Shown piece after piece: positions 1 to 7,841 of a stretch of DNA of 64,000 nucleotides; position 1 is the stretch's first letter; every line of letters starts with the position of its first letter. A program made the translations under genes and the position numbers. Below the pieces are notes generated by a model that was not told the DNA's origin, made no database searches, and saw nothing but the letters and a program-made list of their open reading frames with translations. The DNA is from FEN-1219 sp963713355 (GTDB lineage Bacteria; Pseudomonadota; Gammaproteobacteria; Steroidobacterales; Rariloculaceae): the NCBI GenBank assembly GCA_963713355.1, contig CAVQLK010000006.1, forward strand, positions 992,001 through 1,056,000. Direction: 5' to 3'.

Positions 1-54
1 GGCGGCGGATCCTCGGGTGGTGGGGGAGGCGGCGGGGGCGGCGGCGGGCGCTGA
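1..54 (+). CDS. C-terminal end of a glycine-rich protein (partial)
   Basis: Only the last 17 codons and the TGA are in the window. They read as a glycine run broken by two serines, ending in arginine. Tails like this are known on TPM-domain (YgcG-type) membrane proteins, but other Gly-rich proteins end the same way, so the family is a guess. The next gene starts 18 bp downstream on the same strand and may share the transcript. Confidence 0.45.
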   Translation, partial: GGGSSGGGGGGGGGGGR

Positions 55-72
55 TCGCGCGAAGGGGAATCC

Positions 73-1158
73 ATGCTCAAGGTCATCGGCAAGACGCTTC
101 TCGTGTTGGTCGTGGGCATCGCGCTCCTGGCTGCAGCCGCCGCGGGCTACCGCGTGTGGCGTCAGCACCTCAATGAAGAGCTGCTCGCGATCGCTTCGCC
201 GAACGGCGTGGACGAGGCGTTCTTCGTCGACGTTGGCGGCAGCGAGCAGTGGGTCACGGTGCGCGGACGCGACAAAGCGAATCCGCTGCTCTTGATGGTC
301 CATGGCGGACCCGGTGTCGCGTTGTCGCCGCTCGCTGCAGCGCTGCTCGCCTACGAGCGCGACTACACCGTCGTGCAGTGGGATCAGCGCGGCGCCGCAC
401 GCACGTTGTCGCGAGCGGACGGCGTCGTGACCGGCGAGCTTTCGCAGGAGCTGCTCGCGAGGGACGGCATCGGCGTCGCCGAGCACGTCGGCGCGCGGTT
501 CGGCGGCGGGCGCAAGATAGTTCTACTCGGACTCTCATGGGGCAGCGGCGTCGCACTCGAGATGGTGCGTGAGCGACCCGATCTCTTTGCGGCCTACGTC
601 GGCACCAGCTTGTTCGTGAACCGGGCCGAGAGCCTAACCGCGGCCTACGACGCGATGCTCGCGCGGGCGAGGGGCGACGGGAATCAAACGGCCGTCGAGG
701 AGCTCGTTGCGATCGGCCGGCCCCCGCATACGACACCCCAGCAGGCGCGCACGCAGAGCAAGTGGGCGGCGCTGCTCGCGGGGCGGCCGCCGCCCGGCGA
801 CGCAGCCAGGAACCGCATCGCGCAGTTGCTCGTCGCGCCGCGTTACTCGCTCGGCGACGTGGTGACCTATCTCCAAGGTGCGCTGGTCAGCGACGAGCAC
901 ATCGATCTCGGCGCCGTCGATTTGCGCACGCGCGGTCGCGTGTTCGCTCTGCCGATGTTCGTGATCCAAGCCGAGGACGACTATCTAACGCCGATCGGCG
1001 TCGCACGGGCCTATCTCGAGAGCGTCGAGGCGCCGCACACGCAGCTCTTGACGCTGCGCGGCGGCCACAACGCGCTGCTCGACAACCGCGATGGGTTTTT
1101 GAGTCTGCTCAACGAGCACATTCGTCCGCGCGCGCTGGACGCGGCGGGCACGCTCTAG
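73..1158 (+). CDS. membrane-anchored alpha/beta hydrolase, proline iminopeptidase-like
   Basis: 361 aa. A hydrophobic segment at about residues 8-26 looks like a signal anchor, so the enzyme probably faces the periplasm. The core is an alpha/beta hydrolase fold: HGGPG oxyanion motif near residue 77, nucleophile elbow GLSWGSG near 153-159, acidic residue in the AEDDYLTP stretch near 300, and a GGHN histidine near 331. The HGGPG motif is typical of proline iminopeptidases and related peptidases or esterases; the substrate cannot be read from the sequence. The ATG at 73 is preceded by GAAGGGGAAT, an acceptable ribosome site. It is 18 bp downstream of the partial Gly-rich gene. Confidence 0.85.
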   Translation: MLKVIGKTLLVLVVGIALLAAAAAGYRVWRQHLNEELLAIASPNGVDEAFFVDVGGSEQWVTVRGRDKANPLLLMVHGGPGVALSPLAAALLAYERDYTVVQWDQRGAARTLSRADGVVTGELSQELLARDGIGVAEHVGARFGGGRKIVLLGLSWGSGVALEMVRERPDLFAAYVGTSLFVNRAESLTAAYDAMLARARGDGNQTAVEELVAIGRPPHTTPQQARTQSKWAALLAGRPPPGDAARNRIAQLLVAPRYSLGDVVTYLQGALVSDEHIDLGAVDLRTRGRVFALPMFVIQAEDDYLTPIGVARAYLESVEAPHTQLLTLRGGHNALLDNRDGFLSLLNEHIRPRALDAAGTL

Positions 1159-1333
1159 CTGTTGCGAGGTCTCTCCGGGGCTCGGTCGCCGACGCGCGCG
1201 CTCGAGTAGTGGTGGGCTCGTTGTCAGTATACGACGCCCCGGGGGGAGAATTGCAGACTACCGTGAAGCGTTTTTCTCGCGTAGAAGCGTCCCACAATTC
1301 TCTGCCCGCGATCGCTTCACCGGAGAGCCGCCG

Positions 1334-2395
1334 ATGACGCACGACGAATCGAAATCGGATCCGCGACCCGCGCCAGGAATATCGAAGACCGCAATCTGGG
1401 TCGCGGCCGCTCGTGCCGTCGGTGCCCGCGAGCCCGACCCCGCCGTACGCAATCCCGATCATCTCGCAGAGCCGTTGCTCGGCGATCCCTCGGAGCTCGA
1501 TCTCGATCATCCGGTGGTCGATGCATTGAGCTCGAGCTATGGGGAGGCGATGCGGGACATCGAGATCGCGGGCTTCGTGCGGGCGATGACCGAGCGCACA
1601 CGGTTCATCGACGAAGCGCTCGAACGCGCGATCGGCGCAGGCGCCACGCAGGTACTGATCCCCGGCGCGGGCTTCGATTCACATGCGTATCGATCTCGAG
1701 AGCTGCTGGCGTCGGCCCGCGTCTTCGAGGTCGATCGGCCGGCGATGCTGGCCTTCAAGAGACGCCGCGTGGATGCCGCGTTGGGTGGCCCGCCGGAGAA
1801 TTTGACGTACGTGCCGATCGACGTCGAGAAAGAGGACATGCCCGCGGCGCTGGCACGGCACGGATACGACGCGTCGCAGCGGACGTTCGTCATCATGGAA
1901 GGGCTGACGATGTACGTGCCGGAGGAGGCGCTTCGTGCGACGTTTCGATTCATTGCGTCGCACGCTCGCGGCAGTAGTGTTGTTTTCGATTTCGCGACGC
2001 GCGCGATGGTCGAGGGCATCAAGCAAATCGACTTGGCGAGTATTCCGCCGGCTGCCAGGGCGGGGCTCGAACGCTTTCTGAGCTTGATCAAAGACGAGCC
2101 TTGGCTCTTCGGCTTTCCGGTAGACGGCGAGAAGGAACTACTCGCCGAGCTCGGCCTGAAACTGCGCGAGCTGTTGACGGTCGGCAGCGAGGAAGCCGCG
2201 AGACGATACCTGACCAGAGCCGATGGCACGACGATGGGCGCCGAGGGCCATGCGAAGGCCGAGGCGCTTCGCAAGGCGGCGCAGACGCGGATAGCGGAGC
2301 AGGCGAGCCCCGAGCAGCGACAGAAGGTCGAGGAGCGGATGCGGGAGCAGGCACGGCATATGGCCTATCGGATCGCCGAGGCCGCGGTCGCGTGA
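1334..2395 (+). CDS. SAM-dependent methyltransferase, LCMT/TIGR00027 type
   Basis: 353 aa. The glycine motif VLIPGAGFDSHAYR at about residues 106-119 is the SAM-binding loop of the leucine carboxyl methyltransferase-like family (TIGR00027, many copies in mycobacteria and some proteobacteria). It is followed by the acidic strand FEVDRPAML and a later FVIMEGLTMYVPEEA stretch, also typical. Family members are cytosolic O-methyltransferases of mostly unknown substrate. The last 50 residues are a charged helix rich in Ala, Glu and Arg. The gene stands alone, and a dispersed repeat with a hairpin begins right after the stop. Confidence 0.85.
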   Translation: MTHDESKSDPRPAPGISKTAIWVAAARAVGAREPDPAVRNPDHLAEPLLGDPSELDLDHPVVDALSSSYGEAMRDIEIAGFVRAMTERTRFIDEALERAIGAGATQVLIPGAGFDSHAYRSRELLASARVFEVDRPAMLAFKRRRVDAALGGPPENLTYVPIDVEKEDMPAALARHGYDASQRTFVIMEGLTMYVPEEALRATFRFIASHARGSSVVFDFATRAMVEGIKQIDLASIPPAARAGLERFLSLIKDEPWLFGFPVDGEKELLAELGLKLRELLTVGSEEAARRYLTRADGTTMGAEGHAKAEALRKAAQTRIAEQASPEQRQKVEERMREQARHMAYRIAEAAVA

Positions 2396-2403
2396 CCCCG
2401 CGC

Positions 2404-2450
2404 GCGAAGCTGAACGTACTTGAAGTAGTTTCGAGAGTCCCTCCAGCGGG
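2404..2450 (+). repeat. dispersed repeat copy A with hairpin
   Basis: About 30 bases beginning GCGAAGCTGAACG closely match a second copy at 3349, and both run directly into a small stem-loop. Here the stem is GTCCC/GGGAC around a six-base loop. The copy starts 8 bp after the methyltransferase stop, so it may act as its transcript end. The nature of the repeat is unknown. Confidence 0.6.
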
Positions 2451-2559
2451 ACACTATCCACGAACCCTCGCGCGACATCGTAGGCTCGAAACTCAGCGGT
2501 GACGCGTCGATCAGAGACTCGCGGTTCATGATGATCATGCTTGCGCTGCGCCACTGCGG

Positions 2560-3258
2560 TCAGTTCTTGCTCGCCAGTTTTTCGACGAGGCGATGAAACT
2601 GTGGATCCTTCTTCCGGCGCATGATATCGGCAACCGTGCGGCCGTCGGCATCGGGAATGTCGCCCCGCGCTCCATACCTGGCAAAGATCTCGAAGAAACG
2701 CTTGTCGATATTTTTGCTGAGCATGCGATGCAGCCCGGTGCGGCCTTTTGCGTCCTTTGCGTCGGGATCCGCGCCGACCGCGAGCAAGGCCTTTGCGCCC
2801 TTGAGCCGGCTGTACTGGATGGCGTGCAGCAGCGGCGTTCCGCCTTCGACGAATTCATCGAGCTCGGCGCCGCTCCGTGCGAGCAGCCGGACGGCCGCGG
2901 GATCGTCGTTGTAAGCGGCCGCGAACAGGCAGTGGTTCGGGTCGGAGCCTCGTGAAAGGAGGAGCTTGGCGAGCGGCAGGTTCCGGCCGAACGCGATGGC
3001 GTGCCAGAGCGGTGTCGCCTTCCAGCCGCCCTCGACGAAGGCGGGTTCGTTGACGTCGTAGTGTCGAAGAAGGAGCTTGGCCGTGCGGACGCTGGGTCCG
3101 CTGCCATTCGCGGGCCTAGCCATGCAGCACAAGTGGAGCCAGTTGCGCCCTCGTTCATCACGGTAGGCAAGCAGCGCGCGGTTTTCGGCGAGGGCCCGAT
3201 CTACTGCCCCCGCTTGGTGCCCGCGTACCAGCTGGAGCATCCGAGTCTTCGAGACCAT
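2560..3258 (-). CDS. ankyrin-repeat protein
   Basis: 232 aa with several recognisable ankyrin units, e.g. the stretches with GGTPLLHAIQYSRLKGAK, VGADPDAKDAKGRTGLH and DADGRTVADIMRRK. No signal peptide or membrane segment is visible, so it is probably a cytosolic protein-binding scaffold. The start MVSKTRMLQLVRGHQAGAVD begins directly with an ankyrin-capping helix. It is encoded alone on the minus strand, with a repeat and hairpin region of about 215 bp between it and the K+ channel gene upstream. The partner is unknown. Confidence 0.8.
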   Translation of the reverse strand: MVSKTRMLQLVRGHQAGAVDRALAENRALLAYRDERGRNWLHLCCMARPANGSGPSVRTAKLLLRHYDVNEPAFVEGGWKATPLWHAIAFGRNLPLAKLLLSRGSDPNHCLFAAAYNDDPAAVRLLARSGAELDEFVEGGTPLLHAIQYSRLKGAKALLAVGADPDAKDAKGRTGLHRMLSKNIDKRFFEIFARYGARGDIPDADGRTVADIMRRKKDPQFHRLVEKLASKN

Positions 3259-3348
3259 GTCGTACCTCTGTGCGCAGCCGCTTCGCCGCCGCTGATCGTA
3301 AATTCGGGGGTCCCGATAGTCGACGACGGTAGGCGTGCTCTCGCACTC

Positions 3349-3400
3349 GCGAAGCTGAACGCACCTAAAGTCGTTTCGAAGAGCCCTCAGCGGAGGGATT
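3349..3400 (+). repeat. dispersed repeat copy B with hairpin
   Basis: Second copy of the repeat seen at 2404. The shared block GCGAAGCTGAACG is followed by a conserved GTTTCGA and then a stem CCCTC/GAGGG with four loop bases and a short T-run. A further 14-bp perfect palindrome CCCTCCGCGGAGGG, also followed by GATTTCG, lies at 3425-3438. The region separates the ankyrin gene from the end of the K+ channel gene and may terminate transcription. Confidence 0.6.
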
Positions 3401-3475
3401 TTGCACCGAGACGGTGCACAGCGCCCCTCCGCGGAGGGATTTCGTCACTCCCGTGGGCCCGACAAGGGTGTGAAG

Positions 3476-4354
3476 TCAATCGCCGAGGCGAGTGCCGCAG
3501 ACGCGGCAGAAGCGCGCGTCGGCCGCGTGGTCCGCCGTGCCGCACTGCGAGCAACCGCGGGCGGTGACGGCGCGCAGGCGCTGGCTCGTCATCTCGGCCG
3601 TCACGATGCCCGTAGGCACGGCGAGCACCCCCCAGCCCATCAGCATCATGACGGTCGCGATTGCGCGGCCGGCGCCGGTCTGCGGAACGATGTCCCCGAA
3701 ACCGACGGTCGTCATGGTGCTGACGGCCCAATAGATGGAGACGGGGATGCTCGTGAAGCCGTTCGCAGGACCCTCGATGACGTACATGACCGTGCCGAGC
3801 GTGACGACGATCAGCACGACGGTCGACAAGAACACTGCGATCTTCCGCCGGCTGTCGCGCAGCGCCGCGCCGAGGAGCTGATATTCGGCGAGGTACTTCG
3901 TGAGCTTGAGGATCCTGAACACACGCAGCATGCGCAACACGCGCACGTCCATCAACGCGCGCAGCTCGGGCACGAGCACGGCGAGATACGTCGGCAAGAA
4001 CGAGATCAGATCGACGATGCCGAAGAAGCTACGGGCGTAACGCAACCGGAAGTCAACGCAGAGGAGCCGCGCGATGTACTCGACCGTGAAAAGCACCGTG
4101 AAAAACCACTCGAGCGCGTTGAGCGTGGCGTGATATCGGCTCGATGCTTCGATCGTGCTGTCGATCATGACGACGGTCACGCTCGCGAGAATCGCGACGA
4201 GCAGCAATTGATCGAATAGCAGTCCCGCCGGCGTATCGGCCTCGAAGATCACGATGTAGAGCTTGCGGCGCCAGCCGTGAGCTGGGCGGCCGAAACGCCG
4301 TGCGTCGAGCTCGGCCGCAACGTCGGTAAAGGTAGGCGTTTGTTGGGCGCTCAT
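3476..4354 (-). CDS. voltage-gated potassium channel with C-terminal zinc ribbon
   Basis: 292 aa, six transmembrane segments. An arginine-rich S4 (VRVLRMLRVFRILKL, about residues 140-155) acts as voltage sensor. The selectivity filter TVGFGD lies near residue 214, between S5 and S6. This is the Kv/ion_trans architecture of bacterial K+ channels. Unusually, the short C-terminus carries two CxxC pairs (CSQCG and CRVCG) separated by about 15 residues, which looks like a small zinc ribbon rather than a cyclic-nucleotide or RCK domain. It could tether a partner or sense metal/redox state; that is inference. The oppositely oriented dispersed repeat lies downstream. Confidence 0.92.
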   Translation of the reverse strand: MSAQQTPTFTDVAAELDARRFGRPAHGWRRKLYIVIFEADTPAGLLFDQLLLVAILASVTVVMIDSTIEASSRYHATLNALEWFFTVLFTVEYIARLLCVDFRLRYARSFFGIVDLISFLPTYLAVLVPELRALMDVRVLRMLRVFRILKLTKYLAEYQLLGAALRDSRRKIAVFLSTVVLIVVTLGTVMYVIEGPANGFTSIPVSIYWAVSTMTTVGFGDIVPQTGAGRAIATVMMLMGWGVLAVPTGIVTAEMTSQRLRAVTARGCSQCGTADHAADARFCRVCGTRLGD

Positions 4355-4381
4355 AGCTTGGTCGATCGAAACTGGGGCGGG

Positions 4382-5953
4382 CTATGCGTCGCGTAAGCGC
4401 TTCGGCCAGATGCCGGACTTGCCGGGCGAGAGAATGCCGTTCGGGTCGACGGCGTCCTTCAAGAGCTCGTGGAAACGCCGCATCGCGTGATCGTTGAACG
4501 AGTACATCGCGGCGACCTGGTCCATGAACGCGATGTGCGTTCGATACTCGGCCCAGCCGTTCTCGGCCGAAACCTCGACCAAGCGATCGAAGATCTCACG
4601 GCTCTGTCGGTTCTGCTCCGCGTCGCGCGACATCGGCAGGCCGAACAGCAGCACGAGCGCCCGCGGGTTGTACGACCACGGCAGCGCCGCGAACTGGTTG
4701 GCCGCGGGGAGCGCGAGCTCGGCGTAGAGCTGGCCGAACACTCGCTGCGCCTTGAAGATCGCTTCGCCGGTCATCGGGATGATCGGCGAGAACCCGAGGT
4801 GCCCGCCGCCTTGCAGCAAACCGAACACGCCGAGTGAAGGGATGCCGAGCGCGACGGTCAGAGTCGGGTCGTTCTGGTCGATGTCGGCCGGAAACACGTA
4901 GCGCCGCCCGTCGGCGAACGTCGAGCCCGCGATCATGCCGAATTTCTCCTTGACGTACTCCCATTGCGCGTCGATGACCTTCGGCGGCCCCCAGAAGCGA
5001 AACTCGGCGCTCCAGTAGGGCAGGTTGCGCTCGCGCGCGAGGCGGTCGAGCTCGGCCGTCGAAGGGCCGTTCGGCATCTCGAAGAACGAGCCGCCTTGCG
5101 AGACGTGATAGCTCAAGAGCGGGCTCTCGAGCAGCATCGTGCCGCGCAAGACGTCGGAGTTCATGAGATACGCGTACGTCTCCATGAACGGCACGAGGTC
5201 GTCGTGCTGCGCGACGTTGACTCGGCCGTCGCGATAGCCCTCGGGCGAGGGCATGAGCCATAAGCCCATGCGCGTCACGATGCCGAAGTTCGATTGGGAG
5301 AACAGTCCGTCGACGAGCGGTCCGAAGCCGTACTTGTATTGATGCCACACCTCGGAGCTCGGCATGGCGCCCATGCCCGTGCGCAGCACCTCGCCGTTCG
5401 GGAGCACGACCTCGAGCCCGCAGACGGCGTTCCAGTGATCGCGCATCGGCGTGCGGCCGCCGCCGCGCTCGAGTGCGTTGCCGACGGGGCTGCCCCAGCC
5501 GGGATCGGCTGGGTCGATCCACACTTTGAGCCCGCGCTCCTGAATATAGCGATACAGATCGAAGTAGCTGACGCCAGGCTCGACGACGGCGTAGTGCGTC
5601 TTGTCGTTGACCTCGAGAATGCGGTTCATGCGCTTCAGATCGACGACGACGCTGCCGGAGTAGGCGGGCGCTGAGCCGCCGTAGCCGAGGTTCCTGCCCG
5701 TCGAGATCGTCCAGAGCGGAATGCCGCGCGCGTTGGCGATTCTGACGACGGCTTGCACCTGCTCGACGGTGTCCGGCGCGACGGCTGCCGACGGGACACG
5801 ATCCTCGGCTTCGCCTTTGAACGGCGAGTACGCGTCGCGATAGAGGTTCATGTCGTCGTCGGACGTGAAGACCCACTCGGCGCCGACGGCGTTACGCAGC
5901 TCGCCGAGCGCGCGCGCAAAGTCGCGTTCAGAAATGCCGGGTGGTGTTGCCAT
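4382..5953 (-). CDS. FAD-linked oxidase of the vanillyl-alcohol oxidase/4-cresol dehydrogenase family
   Basis: 523 aa. The N-terminal half is a PCMH-type FAD-binding domain (TISTGRNLGYGGSAPAYSG near residue 80) and the C-terminal half the substrate cap. The stretch GNALERGGGRTPMRDHW is characteristic of p-cresol methylhydroxylase, eugenol hydroxylase and vanillyl-alcohol oxidase. Such enzymes oxidise para-alkylphenols, often passing electrons to a small cytochrome c. No cytochrome subunit gene is adjacent, so either oxygen or an unlinked cytochrome is the acceptor. No signal peptide is seen. The ATG at 5953 is preceded by a 51-codon ORF and an NTF2-like gene on the same strand, probably one operon. 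Confidence 0.88.
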   Translation of the reverse strand: MATPPGISERDFARALGELRNAVGAEWVFTSDDDMNLYRDAYSPFKGEAEDRVPSAAVAPDTVEQVQAVVRIANARGIPLWTISTGRNLGYGGSAPAYSGSVVVDLKRMNRILEVNDKTHYAVVEPGVSYFDLYRYIQERGLKVWIDPADPGWGSPVGNALERGGGRTPMRDHWNAVCGLEVVLPNGEVLRTGMGAMPSSEVWHQYKYGFGPLVDGLFSQSNFGIVTRMGLWLMPSPEGYRDGRVNVAQHDDLVPFMETYAYLMNSDVLRGTMLLESPLLSYHVSQGGSFFEMPNGPSTAELDRLARERNLPYWSAEFRFWGPPKVIDAQWEYVKEKFGMIAGSTFADGRRYVFPADIDQNDPTLTVALGIPSLGVFGLLQGGGHLGFSPIIPMTGEAIFKAQRVFGQLYAELALPAANQFAALPWSYNPRALVLLFGLPMSRDAEQNRQSREIFDRLVEVSAENGWAEYRTHIAFMDQVAAMYSFNDHAMRRFHELLKDAVDPNGILSPGKSGIWPKRLRDA

Positions 5954-5961
5954 CGTGCTCT

Positions 5962-6117
5962 CTAGGCGTGCCGCATTTTGATTCCGTCAACGCCCACGTC
6001 GTGTGCGTCCATCCTCGCGCTGTCATCCAAGGCCGGATCTCGGTGATACGCCTCGAGCTCCGCGATGTCGTCGGGGCAAAACTCCCGTAACGTGACTTTG
6101 TCGGCGTCCAAGCGCAC
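5962..6117 (-). pseudogene. 51-aa ORF, possible remnant of a GNAT acetyltransferase N-terminus
   Basis: A GTG-started ORF of 51 codons sits exactly between the NTF2-like gene (4 bp away) and the flavoenzyme (8 bp away). Its first half, with VTLREFCPDDIAELEAYHRDP-like character, resembles the opening beta-strand and helix of RimJ/RimL-type GNAT acetyltransferases. The second half does not continue the fold. It may be a decayed fragment or a genuine small operon member. Codon usage looks normal for the region. Confidence 0.35.
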
Positions 6118-6121
6118 AGCG

Positions 6122-6550
6122 TCACTCTGTGTCGGACAACTGCAGTCGATGCTTCGCGGCCGCCAAGGGCGGGCGATTCTTGCGATAGGAGTTCTTCACG
6201 GCGATCTTGCCATCGCGAAACGTGAACAGGTCGCACCCGTGGACTTCTACGCGCGTTCCATCGCCGTGCGTCCCCGTGAACGTCCATTCAGACACCCCGC
6301 GATCGCCGCAGACGAAGTGACGCGCATTGCCCCAATGCGCATTCGGAAAGGTTGCCCAAACCGCCGCAAAAGCAGCACGTACCGCCTGGCGCCCTTTGGC
6401 CGACGTCCCACATGCGTCCGGTCCCGCGGATGCCTCGAACACACAGTCGTCGGTCATGAACGACATGAGGTCGTCGACGTCGTGCCGATTCCATGCATCT
6501 GCGAACGCCTGGAGGGTTTCCGTCGTGACTTCCGCAGTCGTTCCGGGCAT
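6122..6550 (-). CDS. NTF2-like/SnoaL-type polyketide-cyclase-fold protein
   Basis: 142 aa of the NTF2-like superfamily: an N-terminal helix with FADAWNRHDVDDLMSFMTDD, the cone-forming strands, and the C-terminal CDLFTFRDGKIAVKNSYRK that is typical of SnoaL-like proteins. Members are small cytosolic enzymes or binding proteins for hydrophobic ligands such as steroids or polyketides. The specific role is unknown. It heads a probable operon with the 51-aa ORF and the VAO-type flavoenzyme, which suggests a joint role on an aromatic or hydrophobic substrate (inference). Confidence 0.82.
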   Translation of the reverse strand: MPGTTAEVTTETLQAFADAWNRHDVDDLMSFMTDDCVFEASAGPDACGTSAKGRQAVRAAFAAVWATFPNAHWGNARHFVCGDRGVSEWTFTGTHGDGTRVEVHGCDLFTFRDGKIAVKNSYRKNRPPLAAAKHRLQLSDTE

Positions 6551-6595
6551 CGAGAATCTTCCTTCAGTTGGGCGGAAAGCTCGACTCGTTGCGCG

Positions 6596-7786
6596 CTACG
6601 CCACGGGCGCGGCGCCGACGTACTTCGCTCGCGGGCGAATGATCGAATTAGCTTCGTACTGCTCGATCGCGTGGCCGATCCAGCCTATCGTGCGCCCGAT
6701 CGCGAACAGCGTCAGCGCTGCGCCGTTTGGCAAGCCTAGCGCGCGGGCGACCGCGACGAGAGCGAAATCGACGGTCGGCGCCTCGCCGATCACGGCCTTG
6801 GCCGCGCCGGCGAAATCGCGCGCGAAGGTGGCCGTTTTGCCCTTTGGCAGCATCGCGAGCAACAGCGCAGCGCGCGGATCGCCGCCGGGATACAACGGGT
6901 GGCCGAAACCTTCGATGACTTCGCCGCGGCGCAACCGGTCCGTGAAGGCGGCGCGCAAGTCGGCCATCCGCCTCAGCGTGTCCCACAGAGCATCGACGCG
7001 CGCGGTGGCGCCGCCATGCTTCGTTCCCTCGAGCGCCGCCAGACCTGCGATCACGACGTTGTACGGCGACGCTCCCGCGGACGCGACGCAGCGCGCCGTG
7101 AACGTCGACACGTTGAGCTCGTGATCGGCACAGGCAATCAGCGCGGCGCGTATCAGATCGGCGGAGCGGGGCACGCTCCAGGCGGAGGCTAGCGTCGCAT
7201 CGACGGTTTCGGCCGCCCGGCCGCCGCCGGCAGCAAGCCTCGTCAGCAGCCAGACGATCCGCCACCCGGTCTGTGCCACCGTGCGTGGCCGCAGATCGTA
7301 CGCAAGAGCGTCGTCCGCGGACGCGAGCGCGAGCGCGGCCTGCGCCGCCGCGATGAACGTCAGGCCCTCGCGCGTGCGCGGTGGGGCGGGCGTCCGCGGC
7401 GGCGGACCGAGCACGCTGCCGCCGGGAGCGCCCGTCCAGAGCAGTGCCGCAACGTTGGCGACGGAGCGCTCACGCGCGAGCGCGGCGGCGTCGTGGCCGC
7501 GATAGTAGATTCGCTCGTCGGCAATCAGCGTGATTGCGGATTCCAAGATCGGCAGGCCCCAGTGCAACGCCTGCTCGGCGGCCTTCTCCGGATTGCGCCG
7601 CTCGCGCGAACGCGCCTTGAGGCGCTCGATGTCGTCGCGAGAGTAGCGTCGCCGACGCTCGCCGCCCGGTGCGGCCTCGGAACGAATCCGGCCCCGGCTA
7701 ACGTACGCGTACAACGTCGCGCGGCTAATCCCCAGCGTTTCGACGGCCGCGTCGGCATCGATCCAAGCCGCTTTCGCTTTCTGCAT
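6596..7786 (-). CDS. citrate synthase-like protein with N-terminal MerR/excisionase-type HTH
   Basis: 396 aa. Residues 8-57 form a helix-turn-helix of MerR/excisionase type (AAVETLGISRATLYAYVSRG, then a wing with RYSRDDIERLK). From about residue 65 the protein is a complete citrate synthase fold: HGGA near 225, GFGHPLYPGGDPRA with the second catalytic histidine, and TVDFALVAV with the catalytic aspartate. All three catalytic positions are therefore present. Genes of this fused type are known next to a second citrate or methylcitrate synthase gene, as here. I infer that it binds the palindrome just upstream of its own ATG and controls the divergent paralogue in response to acyl-CoA, oxaloacetate or citrate. 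Confidence 0.88.
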   Translation of the reverse strand: MQKAKAAWIDADAAVETLGISRATLYAYVSRGRIRSEAAPGGERRRRYSRDDIERLKARSRERRNPEKAAEQALHWGLPILESAITLIADERIYYRGHDAAALARERSVANVAALLWTGAPGGSVLGPPPRTPAPPRTREGLTFIAAAQAALALASADDALAYDLRPRTVAQTGWRIVWLLTRLAAGGGRAAETVDATLASAWSVPRSADLIRAALIACADHELNVSTFTARCVASAGASPYNVVIAGLAALEGTKHGGATARVDALWDTLRRMADLRAAFTDRLRRGEVIEGFGHPLYPGGDPRAALLLAMLPKGKTATFARDFAGAAKAVIGEAPTVDFALVAVARALGLPNGAALTLFAIGRTIGWIGHAIEQYEANSIIRPRAKYVGAAPVA

Positions 7787-7794
7787 GTTGATTG

Positions 7795-7814
7795 TTGAAT
7801 CAATATTGACTCAA
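7795..7814. promoter_or_regulatory. palindromic operator candidate in the divergent citrate synthase promoter
   Basis: A 20-bp near-perfect palindrome, TTGAATCAATATTGACTCAA, with only one mismatched pair, is centred between the two divergent genes. It lies 9 bp from the ATG of the HTH-citrate synthase and overlaps a second inverted repeat, TTGATT/AATCAA, at 7789-7804. It is conspicuously AT-rich. Binding by the fused HTH is an inference. Confidence 0.6.
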
Positions 7815-7841
7815 GAGTGTATGCACCATACGTTGCTCCGG

